64,000 nt of DNA from Candidatus Dormiibacterota bacterium (GTDB lineage: Bacteria > Chloroflexota > Dormibacteria > Aeolococcales > Aeolococcaceae). The notes below the pieces were generated by a model that was not told the origin of the DNA, searched no databases, and saw only the letters and a program-made list of their open reading frames with translations. Location: assembly GCA_003162415.1 (NCBI GenBank), contig PMOL01000011.1, positions 509,535 through 573,534 of the forward strand, read 5' to 3'. Positions 1 to 9,658 of the stretch are shown piece by piece; position 1 is the stretch's first letter; every line of letters starts with the position of its first letter. The translations under genes were made by a program, and so were the position numbers.

Positions 1-7
1 TTGGTCC

Positions 8-1375
8 GTGAGCACACTCCGCGTCCTCGCTCTCGACCACTACTTCGATCAGGATCTGCGCGCGCTCGAAGCGCACCGGCAACTTGAGGTTCGCCGCTTC
101 CCATATCAGCGTCTCCGCGGGCGGGCAGTCCGCGACATGGGTCGCGAGGTCGGCCGAGGACTCCACAATTACAATCGCGATGACCTCGCGGGTGCGCGCG
201 GACGGTACGCCGCGTGGCTCTCGCGCGAAGTGCGAAATCTCTACCTGGAGCGAGCGTTCGACGTCATCGTGCTGCCCTCGGATACCTTCTTCTACGTCAG
301 AACCCTGCCCGCGGCAGCTCATCGTCTCGGCGTTCCGGTTGCGGTTGTCCAGAAGGAAACGAGCATTTCGAGCGCGACGATGGAGACGTTTAGCTCCGAG
401 GTCCGCACCGAGGCGCCGTTCGTGTCCGACCTCATGACCGTGTGCAGTGAGCGGCAACGAGACTTCTGGATCAGGGCGGGCACTCCCGGCCATCGGATCG
501 TCATCACCGGGCAGCCGCGCTTCGATATCTATGCGTCTGCGCGGGCAATGACGGCTGCCCCAAAACCCAGGGTGCTCTTCTTGACCTACGCCCTCGACGC
601 GTACGTGCCTGGTACAGGCCGTGGGAAGGGCCTGCGCGTCTGGGAGCCGCTTCGCGATGCGACCGAGCGGGTGCTCTTCGACCTCGCACGCGACGGGGCG
701 TGCGAGGTCGTCGTCAAGTGCCATCCGCAACAGGATCATCGTGCCGAGTCGCGTCGCATCGCCCAGCTTGCCGGCCCCGCATGGAACGACGCCGTGAGGG
801 TCGCGGCTGACGACGCGGACACTCGTGAGCTGATCATGGGCTCTGACGTTGTCGTTGGATTCCAGACCACGGCGTTGTATGAGGCGGTGGCAGCGCGCCG
901 CCGGGTCATTTACGCCGCGTGGGGTACGCAGTTTGAGGATTTGCGGTCTGAGCTTCTTCCGTTCGATCAGGCACCGAAGACGTGTGTCGCCCACGCAAGT
1001 TCGCCGGAGCTGCTGGCGGCAATGCTCACCGGCTCGAAGCCACCTTCGCCCGCGGCATGCAAGCGGTGGTACGAGCACGCGATCGGGACGGTCGATGGCC
1101 ACGCAACTGACCGAGTCGTGAGCCAGCTGGAGACACTCGCATCGTCCTGGAGCGCCACCGACGAACTGCGCCGTCTCGAACGACACCGGCGTTCTTTTGC
1201 AGTCGGGCTGCTCGCTCGTTCGCTCGCCGCTGAGGTGGTTTGGACAGCGGCGACGCCGGCCGCACAATTGGTCGGCGAGCGACAGCGCGTGGCGAAGCGA
1301 TCCAGGCGCGCCCGCGAAGGTCGGGTGATGGCGACGGAAACCCTGCGCGGGATCGGTGGGGGCGAGCACCGGTAG
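8..1375 (+). CDS. GT-B-fold surface polysaccharide transferase-like protein
   Basis: 455 aa, read from a GTG seven bases into the window; no in-frame stop lies before it, so the true start could be upstream. The second half has the features of capsule/teichoic-acid type GT-B transferases: a VVVKCHPQQ strand-loop near residue 240, then a SDVVVGFQTTALYEA segment near residue 280 that resembles the nucleotide-binding part of CDP-glycerol transferase and UDP-GlcNAc 2-epimerase-like folds. No signal peptide or membrane segment is seen. It converges on the GNAT gene with a 6-base gap. Its place beside the nonulosonate synthase suggests it transfers a sugar or polyol to a surface glycan; donor and acceptor are unknown. 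Confidence 0.7.
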   Translation: MSTLRVLALDHYFDQDLRALEAHRQLEVRRFPYQRLRGRAVRDMGREVGRGLHNYNRDDLAGARGRYAAWLSREVRNLYLERAFDVIVLPSDTFFYVRTLPAAAHRLGVPVAVVQKETSISSATMETFSSEVRTEAPFVSDLMTVCSERQRDFWIRAGTPGHRIVITGQPRFDIYASARAMTAAPKPRVLFLTYALDAYVPGTGRGKGLRVWEPLRDATERVLFDLARDGACEVVVKCHPQQDHRAESRRIAQLAGPAWNDAVRVAADDADTRELIMGSDVVVGFQTTALYEAVAARRRVIYAAWGTQFEDLRSELLPFDQAPKTCVAHASSPELLAAMLTGSKPPSPAACKRWYEHAIGTVDGHATDRVVSQLETLASSWSATDELRRLERHRRSFAVGLLARSLAAEVVWTAATPAAQLVGERQRVAKRSRRAREGRVMATETLRGIGGGEHR

Positions 1376-1381
1376 AGTCCG

Positions 1382-1882
1382 TCAGCGGATAACGCGACGC
1401 TCCAGTACCACGAATCCCTCCTCGTGTTTCACGAGGCTTCGGAAGCCCGCGTTGTTGAACGCGTGCAGTGACGCTAGATTGTCGGGATCGACATGCGCGC
1501 GGAGCTTCCGGACGGTCCCGGAGCGGCCAGCCTCGGCGACCATCGCATTGAGAATAACTGCGGCGAGCCCGCGACCGCGATGCTCGGGAGCCACCGCGAT
1601 CGACACAAGGCCGGTGCTACGGTCCGTGTCCAAACGAATCTGCCCGACGGGGACTCCCGCCTGTTCCGCGATCCAGAGGTGCACATCGCTGTCTTCGAGA
1701 CAGGCAGCCAGCCAGCGCTTGTGCTCCGCGGCTGTGACCGCACGCCGGGTGATGCTGAAGCGCACCGCATCAGGGTCGTTGCGCCATTCGAGAAGCCGAC
1801 TCGAGTCCTGGCCGGTCGCAGGACGCAGCATCACGCCGCTCGCGGAATCCTCGGCGTCGGTCAGCGGACCAGATCGTCCCAC
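1382..1882 (-). CDS. GNAT-family N-acetyltransferase (PseH-like context)
   Basis: 166 aa if read from GTG 1882, which overlaps the end of the NeuB-family gene by 22 bases. GTG 1834 or ATG 1831, giving a start at MLRPATGQDS, are alternatives 27-30 bases after that gene's stop; no convincing ribosome site separates them. The GNAT signature is clear: acetyl-CoA-binding motif V-A-P-E-H-R-G-R-G-L-A near residues 97-107, followed by HAFNNAGF near the C-terminus. Acetyltransferases of this type coupled to NeuB/PseI genes acetylate the 4-amino sugar precursor of pseudaminic or legionaminic acid (PseH). That role is inferred from the neighbour; the family call itself is firm. Confidence 0.8.
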   Translation of the reverse strand: MGRSGPLTDAEDSASGVMLRPATGQDSSRLLEWRNDPDAVRFSITRRAVTAAEHKRWLAACLEDSDVHLWIAEQAGVPVGQIRLDTDRSTGLVSIAVAPEHRGRGLAAVILNAMVAEAGRSGTVRKLRAHVDPDNLASLHAFNNAGFRSLVKHEEGFVVLERRVIR

Positions 1883-2940
1883 TCGAGCACATCATCGGTC
1901 ACGACATCGTGGATCACGTGACGTCCGATGACCTGGTTGAGCTCGTGGACCGGGATGCCGAAGCCCGGCCGCTTGATGGCGAGGTCATCACGCGTCAACT
2001 CGCCGCCCGCGGACACGTCGCGCGCCGCCACGATGCTCCTGCGCGCGAGACGGTACAGGTCCATCTCCGCAGCCGTGACCCGTTTCACGCTCGAACCGAG
2101 AGCGTCCTCGGTCTCCCGAATTGCCACGACCATCGCGGCGAGCTCATGCGGCTCGAGGGCAAAAGGATGGTCGGGGCCGGGGTGGTCGCGACTGAGCGTG
2201 AAATGCTTCTCCACCGCGCATGCGCCGAGAGTCACGGCAACGACGTCAGCGGTGTGTCCCAGAGTGTGGTCGGACCAGCCAATCGGGATTTGAAAGGCGT
2301 CCTGGAGGGTCCTGATCGCGCGAAGGTTGAGATCCTCGAAGCGCGGCGGGTAATTGACGGCGCAGTGCATGACCATCAGGTCGTGCGCTCCGGCCGCTGC
2401 GGCGGTATCGAGTGCGCGCTCGATGTCTCCGAGTGACGCCATTCCAGTGGAAAGAAGCACAGGCTTGCCCGTCCGGGCCGCCCGCTCGATGAGGGGAAGG
2501 TGATTCACCTCATACGAGGCGATCTTGTACGCGGGCACACCGACTTCCTCGAGCGCATCGACGGCAGCCTCCTCAAAAGGTGTCGACAAGAAGCTGATGT
2601 TGTTCTCGGCCGCGTGACGGGCGAGATCGTGATGCCACTCCCAGGGGATCTCGACCCGCTTGATGAGGTCCCACACACTCTCAGACCCGCCGACGAGCTG
2701 CTGCTCCTTGAGGTACTTGATATCCGGGGTGCGCCGCGAGTAGAGCCCTTCGGCCGTATACGTCTGGAACTTGACGGCGTCGGCTCCGGCCTCTGCGGCG
2801 ACCTCGATCAACCGCAGCGCTGTGGGGAGGTCCCGGTTGTGGTTGGAGCCGGCTTCTGCGATGACGTAGCAGGGATGTCCGGGGCCGACGAGACGATCGC
2901 CGATGCGGAACTCCGGGTTGCCGTAGCTACGAGCGGTCAT
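1861..2940 (-). CDS. neuB: NeuB/PseI-family nonulosonic acid synthase
   Basis: 359 aa, about the usual family length. The family condenses phosphoenolpyruvate with a 6-carbon amino sugar to form a nine-carbon sialic acid-like sugar in the cytoplasm. Motifs: VIAEAGSNHN near residue 26, a TIM barrel with DAVKFQTY, STPFEEAA and KIASYEV, then IGWSDHTLG, VEKHFTL and GPDHPFALEP, and a C-terminal SAF (antifreeze-like) domain of about 60 residues ending in GRHVIHDVV. The start ATG has AGGAGGGG about 10 bases upstream. The active-site phrases look nearer to NeuB than to PseI, but the product (sialic, legionaminic or pseudaminic acid) cannot be fixed; no CMP-sugar synthetase or NeuC lies in the window. 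Cotranscribed with the GNAT. Confidence 0.88.
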   Translation of the reverse strand: MTARSYGNPEFRIGDRLVGPGHPCYVIAEAGSNHNRDLPTALRLIEVAAEAGADAVKFQTYTAEGLYSRRTPDIKYLKEQQLVGGSESVWDLIKRVEIPWEWHHDLARHAAENNISFLSTPFEEAAVDALEEVGVPAYKIASYEVNHLPLIERAARTGKPVLLSTGMASLGDIERALDTAAAAGAHDLMVMHCAVNYPPRFEDLNLRAIRTLQDAFQIPIGWSDHTLGHTADVVAVTLGACAVEKHFTLSRDHPGPDHPFALEPHELAAMVVAIRETEDALGSSVKRVTAAEMDLYRLARRSIVAARDVSAGGELTRDDLAIKRPGFGIPVHELNQVIGRHVIHDVVTDDVLEWDDLVR

Positions 2941-3034
2941 CGAGGACCACCCCTCCTGTCAGTGCCGCTCCAGGGGGACGGAAGGGGGGCTGTCATGCGC
3001 CGAGATGATAGGTTCCCCAAGGTGGGGATGACAC

Positions 3035-4783
3035 GTGACCAACGGTAACCGCCGGCGCGGTGGGGTCCGAGGCCGGGTGCTCGACTGGGCCTGGAACCAT
3101 CCTCGCTGGAAACGGCGGATGCGCGAGGTCTGGGGACGCAGCCGTGAAGGAGCGGCGGTCATCGGGCTCCCGCGTCCGTTCGATCCGCCCGAGTGGGCGG
3201 CTCTACGCCGCCTCGCGGCGTCGGCCAGCCCGGTCGAACCGGATGCCGAGCGGATCCTCTTCATGAGCTGGCGGGGCTGGTCAGTCCACCTCGCCATTGA
3301 GACCGTGCTCGCCCACGCCGTGCGCCGCCGGGGTGGCGAACCGATCTTCGCCTACTGCGGTGGGCGGCTCCCAATCTGTGACGTCATGCCCGTCACCGCG
3401 GCGCCCCCCATGCCATGCCACTCGTGCCGGGAGTATGCCTCGGGAGCGATCCACGCGGCGGGATTCGACAGCATCGCACTGCACGACGTTCTCGATGTCG
3501 GTCTCAGTGTCAACATCGCACGCCGGCGCGTCGCGTCGCTCACGACCGTCCGTGAATGCGAGAGTTACATGGACCAGGGGATACCTCTCGGGCGGCTGGT
3601 GCGCATCTCGGTTGCCTGGTTCCTCTCGCGGGGAAGCCTGACCGATACGCCACAGACGCTCGAGACCTACCGCTCGTTCCTGGTCAGCGGCATCGTGGTC
3701 GCGCGGGGACTCCGCGGCATTCTGAATCGCACAGCCCCACAGCGCGTCTTCATGCTCAACGGCTCGTTCTTCCCGGAGAGCATCATGGCCGCACTCGCCG
3801 TGCAACAGGGGATTCCCTTCGGCACGTACGAGAAGGGTTTCATCCACGATGCGATCGTGATGACCCCGGGCGCTGCCGCATCCCGTCTCGAGATCCCCGA
3901 GACCGCGTGGAACGTTGCCCGGGACACTCCATTGACCGACCGCGAATCCGAAGCGATCGACGCATACCTCGGTGACCGTCGGAGTTGGGGCGATTCGCTT
4001 GACAACTTCTGGCGCTCGCGGATGGATGATCTCGCCCGCATCCGGCGAGAACTCCGCCTCGACTCCGAGCGTCCACTTGTCGTCATGTTCTGCAATATCC
4101 TGTGGGACAGCGCCGTGATGGGCCGAGACCTCGCTTTCTCGTCGATGGGGCAATGGGTCGTCGACGGGATCGTCTGGGCGGAATCTCATCCCGAGATCGA
4201 CGTCGTCATTCGAATCCATCCAGCCGAGATCCAGCTTCGCAACCACGTCACGGTCGAGCGGATAGCTGACCACATCGCCGCGAATTTCACGGCAATTCCA
4301 CCCAACGTCAGGGTGATTCAGGCGGAAGACACCATCAGCTCCTACGTGCTGATGGACATCGCCGCCCTCGGTCTCGTGTACACATCGACAGTGGGACTCG
4401 AACTGGCGACCCGCGGCACACCGGTGCTGGTGGCTGCGGCAACGCACTACCGCGGGCGCGGTTTCACGGTCGATCCCGCCACACCCCGGGAGTACTGGGC
4501 CGAGGCAGACCGTCTTCTGCACAAGCCCCCGGTCGATGTCGAGCGCGCGCGAACCCGCGAGCTCGCCCGCCGTTATGCGGTGCTCTTCTTCTTCAGGTTC
4601 CATAACGTTTTGGCTGCCGTCACCGAGGATGGCCGGAGCCGGCCGCGAATCCGTGCACATCGCGCGACGGACCTCGATCCCGGAGCAGATCCGCCCATGG
4701 ACCGCGTTGTCACCGGGATCATTGACGGGATTGCGCCGATCGCACCTCCAGGCAGCTCGCCTGTCGCGAGGGTTTCCGGCTGA
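3035..4783 (+). CDS. Capsule polysaccharide synthesis (KpsC/KpsS-like) glycosyltransferase
   Basis: 582 aa from GTG 3035, with an AAGGTGGGG ribosome site about 8 bases upstream. The C-terminal half matches capsule synthesis transferases: RPLVVMFCNI, then VVIRIHPAE near residue 385, and LVYTSTVGLELATRGTPVL followed by THYRGRGFT, the conserved ending of the nucleotide-sugar site in KpsC/KpsS-like proteins. The N-terminal 80 residues are basic. It diverges from the NeuB gene across 94 bases. Those family members add Kdo or a related ulosonic sugar, which fits the neighbouring nonulosonate synthase, but the donor here is inferred. Confidence 0.75.
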   Translation: MTNGNRRRGGVRGRVLDWAWNHPRWKRRMREVWGRSREGAAVIGLPRPFDPPEWAALRRLAASASPVEPDAERILFMSWRGWSVHLAIETVLAHAVRRRGGEPIFAYCGGRLPICDVMPVTAAPPMPCHSCREYASGAIHAAGFDSIALHDVLDVGLSVNIARRRVASLTTVRECESYMDQGIPLGRLVRISVAWFLSRGSLTDTPQTLETYRSFLVSGIVVARGLRGILNRTAPQRVFMLNGSFFPESIMAALAVQQGIPFGTYEKGFIHDAIVMTPGAAASRLEIPETAWNVARDTPLTDRESEAIDAYLGDRRSWGDSLDNFWRSRMDDLARIRRELRLDSERPLVVMFCNILWDSAVMGRDLAFSSMGQWVVDGIVWAESHPEIDVVIRIHPAEIQLRNHVTVERIADHIAANFTAIPPNVRVIQAEDTISSYVLMDIAALGLVYTSTVGLELATRGTPVLVAAATHYRGRGFTVDPATPREYWAEADRLLHKPPVDVERARTRELARRYAVLFFFRFHNVLAAVTEDGRSRPRIRAHRATDLDPGADPPMDRVVTGIIDGIAPIAPPGSSPVARVSG

Positions 4784-4805
4784 TAAATCGGCGATACTCC
4801 CCCGG

Positions 4806-7019
4806 ATGACGCGCAGAGGGATCGCACCGGCAGCGCTCGTTGCGGCTGTCGTTGTGATCGGATGGCTCATTACCGGGGTCGGCGCGTTCGACATCCTCCG
4901 ATTCGTCGCATACGAGATCGGGTTTGTGGCATTGCCCGGAGCGGCGCTGCTCTGGGCCGTACGCGCGCACCGACCAAGCTTTCTCGTATCAGTCGCGCTT
5001 GGGTGGCCCATCGGTCAGACGCTCGAGATACTCGCCTTCTGCGCCACGGCGGCAATGGGCGCGAGAAACCTCTTCCTTGCATACCCGATCGTTGTAATCG
5101 TGGCCAGCGCACTGGTGATCTGGCGCCGGCGAGACGGGGTCGGCGTAAACGGCAACACTGAACCAATCCCCGTCGCGGGGATGTGGGTCGCCGCGGGGAC
5201 GCTGTCCGTGGGGCTCATCTATCTGACCCTGATGTTCCTTCCCACAGCGCCACTCCCCGGTGCGAGCGTTGGGCTCCTGTACTCGGATTACCCATATTTC
5301 ATCAGCCTGATCGGTCAGGTCATGAACCACTGGCCGACAACAACCCCCGGGTTGGTCGGGGTCTCCTTGAGTTACGAGTGGTTCGTGCTCTTTCACATCG
5401 CCGCGGCCAGCCAGGTGACCCATGTGCCAATCGCCGTCATTGGATTGCGGCTGGACTACATTCCGACGATTGTTGTGCTCGCCTGCCAGCTCCTGATCGT
5501 CGGGCGCTACCTCGGCAGGTCGTGGTGGACGGGGGTTGCAGCCGTCATGGTCTTCTTCCTGCTGGGACCTCTCGATCTGACCACAGCCGCGAGCCCGTTC
5601 GGTGATGACGTCATGGTCCACCTGTGGGACAGCTGGACTTTCCCATTCGGCATGACGTTTTTCCTGGCGCTCCTGTACTTCATCATCGAACGGGTGCGTT
5701 CGCCTTCATGGCGGACGGGCCGCGATGTCGCTTCGTGGGGGCTCATCGCGCTCCTGATGATCGGAGCGTCCGGAGCCAAAGCCTCGATTCTGCCGGTGAT
5801 CATCGGTGGCGCCGGCCTATTGGCCGGGATTGGCGTCCTCTTCCGACGTGGAGCGTCCGTGCAGGCGCTCACGACGGCGGCGATCGCACTCGCGACCTTC
5901 ATTGTCTCGTATATCCTCGTCTACGGTGGATCCACCCCCGCCACCAAAGTCGACCTCTTCTTCTGGCTGTCAGGCGGTCCTGCCGTCACCTACGTGGAGC
6001 TCATTCGGCACGCGGACCTTCGGGCCATCCTCCTGCCGTTAGCGTACCTTGCCGATTTCCTCGCGGTGATGCTCCCGCTTTCTGGAGCTCTGTATCTCCT
6101 CCGACGACGGCATCGTCACGAGATCTCCGCGTTTGCTCTGCCCTTGTGCATGCTCGTGACCGGTGTTTTCATCGCGTGTCTCGTGCATCACAGCTCATAC
6201 AGCGAGCTCTATTTTGTCGATACCGGATATGTGGCCGGGTGTCTTGCCGCGGCACAGGGGTATCGACTGGCGTGGTTGGATATCGGACCCTCGCTGAACG
6301 TCTCACGTCGGACGGTCGTCGTCGGGATAGCCTGCTGGATCGCGCTCCTGCTCATTGTTGTCAAGGCCACTGAGCACTCCCTCGTTACCCCGCAGGCGAT
6401 CTTCTTCCGTTACGCCGACATCGCTGCTGCGGCATTGGTGTTCGTGATCGCATGCGGAGTGGTCCTGCGCGTACTTCGCCGCTCGACCTCGGCCATCATG
6501 GCAGTAGCTCTGATTCCAGTGGTTGCTGCCGCTGCGCTCACCTCGCCGATGCTCGCGTACCCGACAATTCAGCGCGTCCTGACGGGAGCCCCCGTCTCTC
6601 CTGGACGGACTGTACTGACACCTGGTCTGCTCACCGCGCTCTACTGGTTCCGCGACCACACTCCCACCGACGTGGTGTTCGCTGTCAATAACCACTGGCT
6701 CGATCCGGGCAGAACGCAAACGAAAGAGTATTACTACACCGCATTCACTGAGCGTCAGGCATTCATCGAGTCGTACAACCCATATCCCATCCCGGCCGGC
6801 TCGGGTACACCAGCCGGCGCCAACTTCATCTCTCGTCAGCGATTGAATGATGCGGTGTTCGATCATGACGACGCTGAGGCGCTGCTGATCTTGATTCACC
6901 AGTATGGCGTTCGCTATCTCATAGTCGACCGGACGCTCGGTACGTACGATCCGGCTATCCTCAGGGCTGGGCGCGTCATGTTCAGCAACCAGGATGCGAC
7001 GATCGTCGCGGTCGGGTGA
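4806..7019 (+). CDS. Large multi-spanning membrane protein, GT-C glycosyltransferase-like
   Basis: 737 aa, with the start placed at ATG 4806; the open frame runs further up but overlaps the preceding gene without meaning. About 14 hydrophobic segments fill residues 5-570. The first loop after TM4-5 holds SDYPYFISLIGQ, typical of the acidic loop of lipid-linked GT-C enzymes. The last 130 residues are soluble: a helix ALYWFRDHTPTDVVF and GVRYLIVDR, the usual extracytoplasmic C-terminal domain of such proteins. A polyprenyl-phosphate sugar would be the expected donor. The substrate is unknown, and it could also be a polymerase (Wzy-like). It begins 22 bases after the KpsC/S-like gene, probably in one operon. 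Confidence 0.65.
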   Translation: MTRRGIAPAALVAAVVVIGWLITGVGAFDILRFVAYEIGFVALPGAALLWAVRAHRPSFLVSVALGWPIGQTLEILAFCATAAMGARNLFLAYPIVVIVASALVIWRRRDGVGVNGNTEPIPVAGMWVAAGTLSVGLIYLTLMFLPTAPLPGASVGLLYSDYPYFISLIGQVMNHWPTTTPGLVGVSLSYEWFVLFHIAAASQVTHVPIAVIGLRLDYIPTIVVLACQLLIVGRYLGRSWWTGVAAVMVFFLLGPLDLTTAASPFGDDVMVHLWDSWTFPFGMTFFLALLYFIIERVRSPSWRTGRDVASWGLIALLMIGASGAKASILPVIIGGAGLLAGIGVLFRRGASVQALTTAAIALATFIVSYILVYGGSTPATKVDLFFWLSGGPAVTYVELIRHADLRAILLPLAYLADFLAVMLPLSGALYLLRRRHRHEISAFALPLCMLVTGVFIACLVHHSSYSELYFVDTGYVAGCLAAAQGYRLAWLDIGPSLNVSRRTVVVGIACWIALLLIVVKATEHSLVTPQAIFFRYADIAAAALVFVIACGVVLRVLRRSTSAIMAVALIPVVAAAALTSPMLAYPTIQRVLTGAPVSPGRTVLTPGLLTALYWFRDHTPTDVVFAVNNHWLDPGRTQTKEYYYTAFTERQAFIESYNPYPIPAGSGTPAGANFISRQRLNDAVFDHDDAEALLILIHQYGVRYLIVDRTLGTYDPAILRAGRVMFSNQDATIVAVG

Positions 7020-7389
7020 GGTCGATGGACAGAGATTCGAGCAGCCGCGACGCTCCCGGGGACCGCTTGTCGCACCCCGTAGCCGCCGAACATCGCACGC
7101 CAATCAGGTGAGGGCCATCTATACATGGGGCCGGGAGAATACTGAGTCTGAATCCGACGCGTATGCGGCTGCAACCCCAAATTTGCGCGCTCTCTCCACC
7201 GCCTTTTGCAGGTGCGGCAGCTCGACCCCTATTGTTGGGCCCGTGGCACGAAGGACAGCGGACCTGATGGTTGTTGTTTTACTCCCCTATGCCTGGTTCG
7301 CGCATCGTGACGTAGTGGCGACCGCGCGCTCATCAGCTCTTAAGTCGCGATCATAGACGTGGTTTCGCCGTTGCAGCGTAGCCGGACCG
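7020..7389. other. Gene-less stretch, relatively A+T richer
   Basis: 370 bases between two large membrane-protein genes. Open frames that cross it are short, basic and show no domain. The sequence is noticeably richer in A and T than the flanks, like the gene that follows, and probably holds the promoter of that gene; I could not find a convincing -35/-10 pair. No tRNA-like, repeat or strong hairpin structure was seen. Confidence 0.4.
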
Positions 7390-9330
7390 GTGATGCCTGA
7401 ATACCGCGCGGTCATCACCCTGGTCCCTCGAATCGCATTGGGCACCCTGGCCATACTTCTAGCAGGGACGTTCGCAACGAATAACAATACTACGGGGAAC
7501 GCAAATAAGCCGATCTACCTCTGCGTTCTCGCGCTCGCCTTCGTTATCACGGTCATCTTTCTCCACGATCATCACTCGACACGATTCGATGCAGGGGTCG
7601 CCGTACTCGCTTCGGGTGGGTTGATCTGGGGGATCTGGACGATAGAGCGGCCGCAAATGCTCCGCGACGGCGTCTGGGAAGGCTTCGGTGTTCATGTGGC
7701 ACTTGCCGTGTTAGTCCTCTTGCTGATATTCGGGGCCTTTGTGCAATCTCACCACCTTTCGAGGCGCGTCCGGATCGGCATCGCTGTGATCGTGGGAATT
7801 TGCTGCGTGTGCGACATACTCGGCGCGATCCGGACCTCTGACTTCTTGACTTACGCCGAGAACAACCAGAACGAGATTAACGACATGCTCGGTCCCGTGA
7901 TCGGAAGGTTTCCGGATTCCACGTACATCCCGCAATACACCGCCCTGTACGGCTGGCTGTTCTTTCCGTTGAAATCTCTCCTAAGTCCGCTCGCGCTGGT
8001 AGGCGCGATGTCCATATTCCTGACTCTCCTTGACTTCACCACGGTCCTTCTGGCAGTACGGCTCGTGAGGCGCGTTCTAGGGACTGGAGGCTATCTTCTC
8101 GCTGCAGCTATTGTCGTCCCTATCACATACGTAACCTCGCATCAACTCGGCGCCACGAGCTCGATCGCTAGTTTGTTTCAAGAACTTCCTATTCGCCTGG
8201 TTTCGGGCTTTGTCATCATCGCCATCGGGCTGACCGATCTGGTTCTCCTCTACCGCGGCACCGTGCGAAGAAGGCACTTGTTGTTCATCGGACTAGTCTG
8301 CGGAGTCATCACGTGGAATTCGCAGGACTTCGGGCTTGCGGCGACTGTCGTCTATGGCGTGATGATCCTGGTGGGTGGCATGCCGTCTGTTCGACGGCGT
8401 TCCATCGGCGCCTGGCTGGTGGGGTTGATCCTCGGCGTCGCTTCATATCCGCTCTTTCTGCTGTCCATCGGCTCGCCGCTCAACGTGAGTTTTGTCGCCG
8501 CCGTCGTCAAACTGTTCGGATCCGGATTGGGTGCAGCTCCAATGCAGGTGCCTGGGCCTGTGCTTGTCGTGATGCCAATCATTGTGTGCTCAGCTGCCGG
8601 GGGGTGGGCTCTGATGAGGAGCCGACATCGTGACGGGACACCCGAGAACACGCTTGTCGATCAAGCGACGATAACGCTCGCGTTTGTGGGGACGTGGTCG
8701 CTCCTCGGCCTGTTGTACTACGTGAATCGCGCATACGCGGAAGGCCAGTTGCAGACGATGCTTCTGCCGTGTGCTGTCTGTATTGGCGCACTTCTGTCCA
8801 TAGCTATCCACTCGGACGAGGTTCGTGCGCTGTGGCGACAGCGGCCGGATCTGACGAGGGTTCAGTTGTCCGTGAAGATAAAGCTCATTCCAATCGGAAT
8901 TCTCGTTTCTCTTTGCTTCTCGTCTGCGCTACTCACGGCAGATCCCGTTGCCGCTGCAAAGAGCCTCCTCAATCCTCCGCCGACGAGCGGGTTTACAGGA
9001 GCCGACCTCCCCACACTCCTCCCGGCCATCCGCAAGGCGCAGGCATTCACCGCGGACAGGTCGGGGAAGCTGTCCTATTTGGGTGAGAGCTTCAACATCG
9101 TGTCGCTCCTGACGCACGTGCCAAGCGATGCGGTTCTCTTTCCATTTCCGCCTGAAGATTTGGCTCCTGCTGTTGTTCAGATTGATTGTCGATACATCCA
9201 GAATCACCACACGCAGTGGATAGTCTTGTCGACGCTGGCGGTTAACGTGTTCGGAACCGGGGCGTGCGGCATGTATCAACCCGTGGCTCTGCCAGGAGTC
9301 ATACTTGGACAACTTCAGGAATTGAAGTGA
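7390..9330 (+). CDS. Large multi-spanning membrane protein of unknown function
   Basis: 646 aa from GTG 7390 (ATG 7393 follows at once and may be the real start). About 12 hydrophobic segments cover residues 8-515, and a soluble C-terminal domain of about 130 residues follows. Loop text such as QYTALYGWLFFPLKSLL and SHQLGATSSIASLFQELP is conserved-looking, but I cannot name a family. The two-part layout is shared with the other giant membrane proteins of this locus (4806-7019 and 23324-25480), so a GT-C transferase or glycan flippase/polymerase role is plausible. Codon use is less G+C biased than in its neighbours, suggesting recent acquisition. Confidence 0.6.
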   Translation: MMPEYRAVITLVPRIALGTLAILLAGTFATNNNTTGNANKPIYLCVLALAFVITVIFLHDHHSTRFDAGVAVLASGGLIWGIWTIERPQMLRDGVWEGFGVHVALAVLVLLLIFGAFVQSHHLSRRVRIGIAVIVGICCVCDILGAIRTSDFLTYAENNQNEINDMLGPVIGRFPDSTYIPQYTALYGWLFFPLKSLLSPLALVGAMSIFLTLLDFTTVLLAVRLVRRVLGTGGYLLAAAIVVPITYVTSHQLGATSSIASLFQELPIRLVSGFVIIAIGLTDLVLLYRGTVRRRHLLFIGLVCGVITWNSQDFGLAATVVYGVMILVGGMPSVRRRSIGAWLVGLILGVASYPLFLLSIGSPLNVSFVAAVVKLFGSGLGAAPMQVPGPVLVVMPIIVCSAAGGWALMRSRHRDGTPENTLVDQATITLAFVGTWSLLGLLYYVNRAYAEGQLQTMLLPCAVCIGALLSIAIHSDEVRALWRQRPDLTRVQLSVKIKLIPIGILVSLCFSSALLTADPVAAAKSLLNPPPTSGFTGADLPTLLPAIRKAQAFTADRSGKLSYLGESFNIVSLLTHVPSDAVLFPFPPEDLAPAVVQIDCRYIQNHHTQWIVLSTLAVNVFGTGACGMYQPVALPGVILGQLQELK

Positions 9331-9658
9331 TGCTGTGCGCGGGAGTGATGCGCCGATCGGTGCTCAGTGCTGGCACTCGTCGCTATCGCGTCTGCTGGCA
9401 AGCCGGCCTAGGGTCAGCGTCTCAGCGGCGGTGGCGCGAGGGTAAGGGGAGTGCTTACCTGATCTCGGCCCTCGTGTACGGGAGTTGCTCGCAAGCTCGT
9501 AGGCTGTGCTTCGTGGTCAATATCGCGGCGTTCTTGGCTAGAGTATGGCGTTCGCACATGCCCAGGTCCGTCGATCTCGCGAGTCCCCACTGGCCTCCGA
9601 CCTTGGCGCTCCAGGGCCGATGGCAGCACATTGGCGGCTGCTGGCGGCGCGTCGTGGC
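9331..9658. other. Gene-less stretch upstream of methyltransferase gene
   Basis: 328 bases with no supportable gene. The methyltransferase frame is open back to 9545, but the added 38 residues are not methyltransferase-like. A TAGAGT at about 9538 fits a TAnnnT -10 element but lacks a good -35. Nothing else was recognised. Confidence 0.35.

Noticed and set aside
3281..5011. 576-aa open frame on the minus strand opposite the KpsC/S-like gene
   Set aside because: Composition is Arg/His/Asp rich with no domain, and a clear plus-strand family gene covers it; this is a GC-driven antisense shadow.
6994..7356. 120-aa plus-strand frame in the 7020-7389 gap
   Set aside because: It begins inside the preceding gene in another frame, is basic in its first half, has no ribosome site and no recognisable domain.
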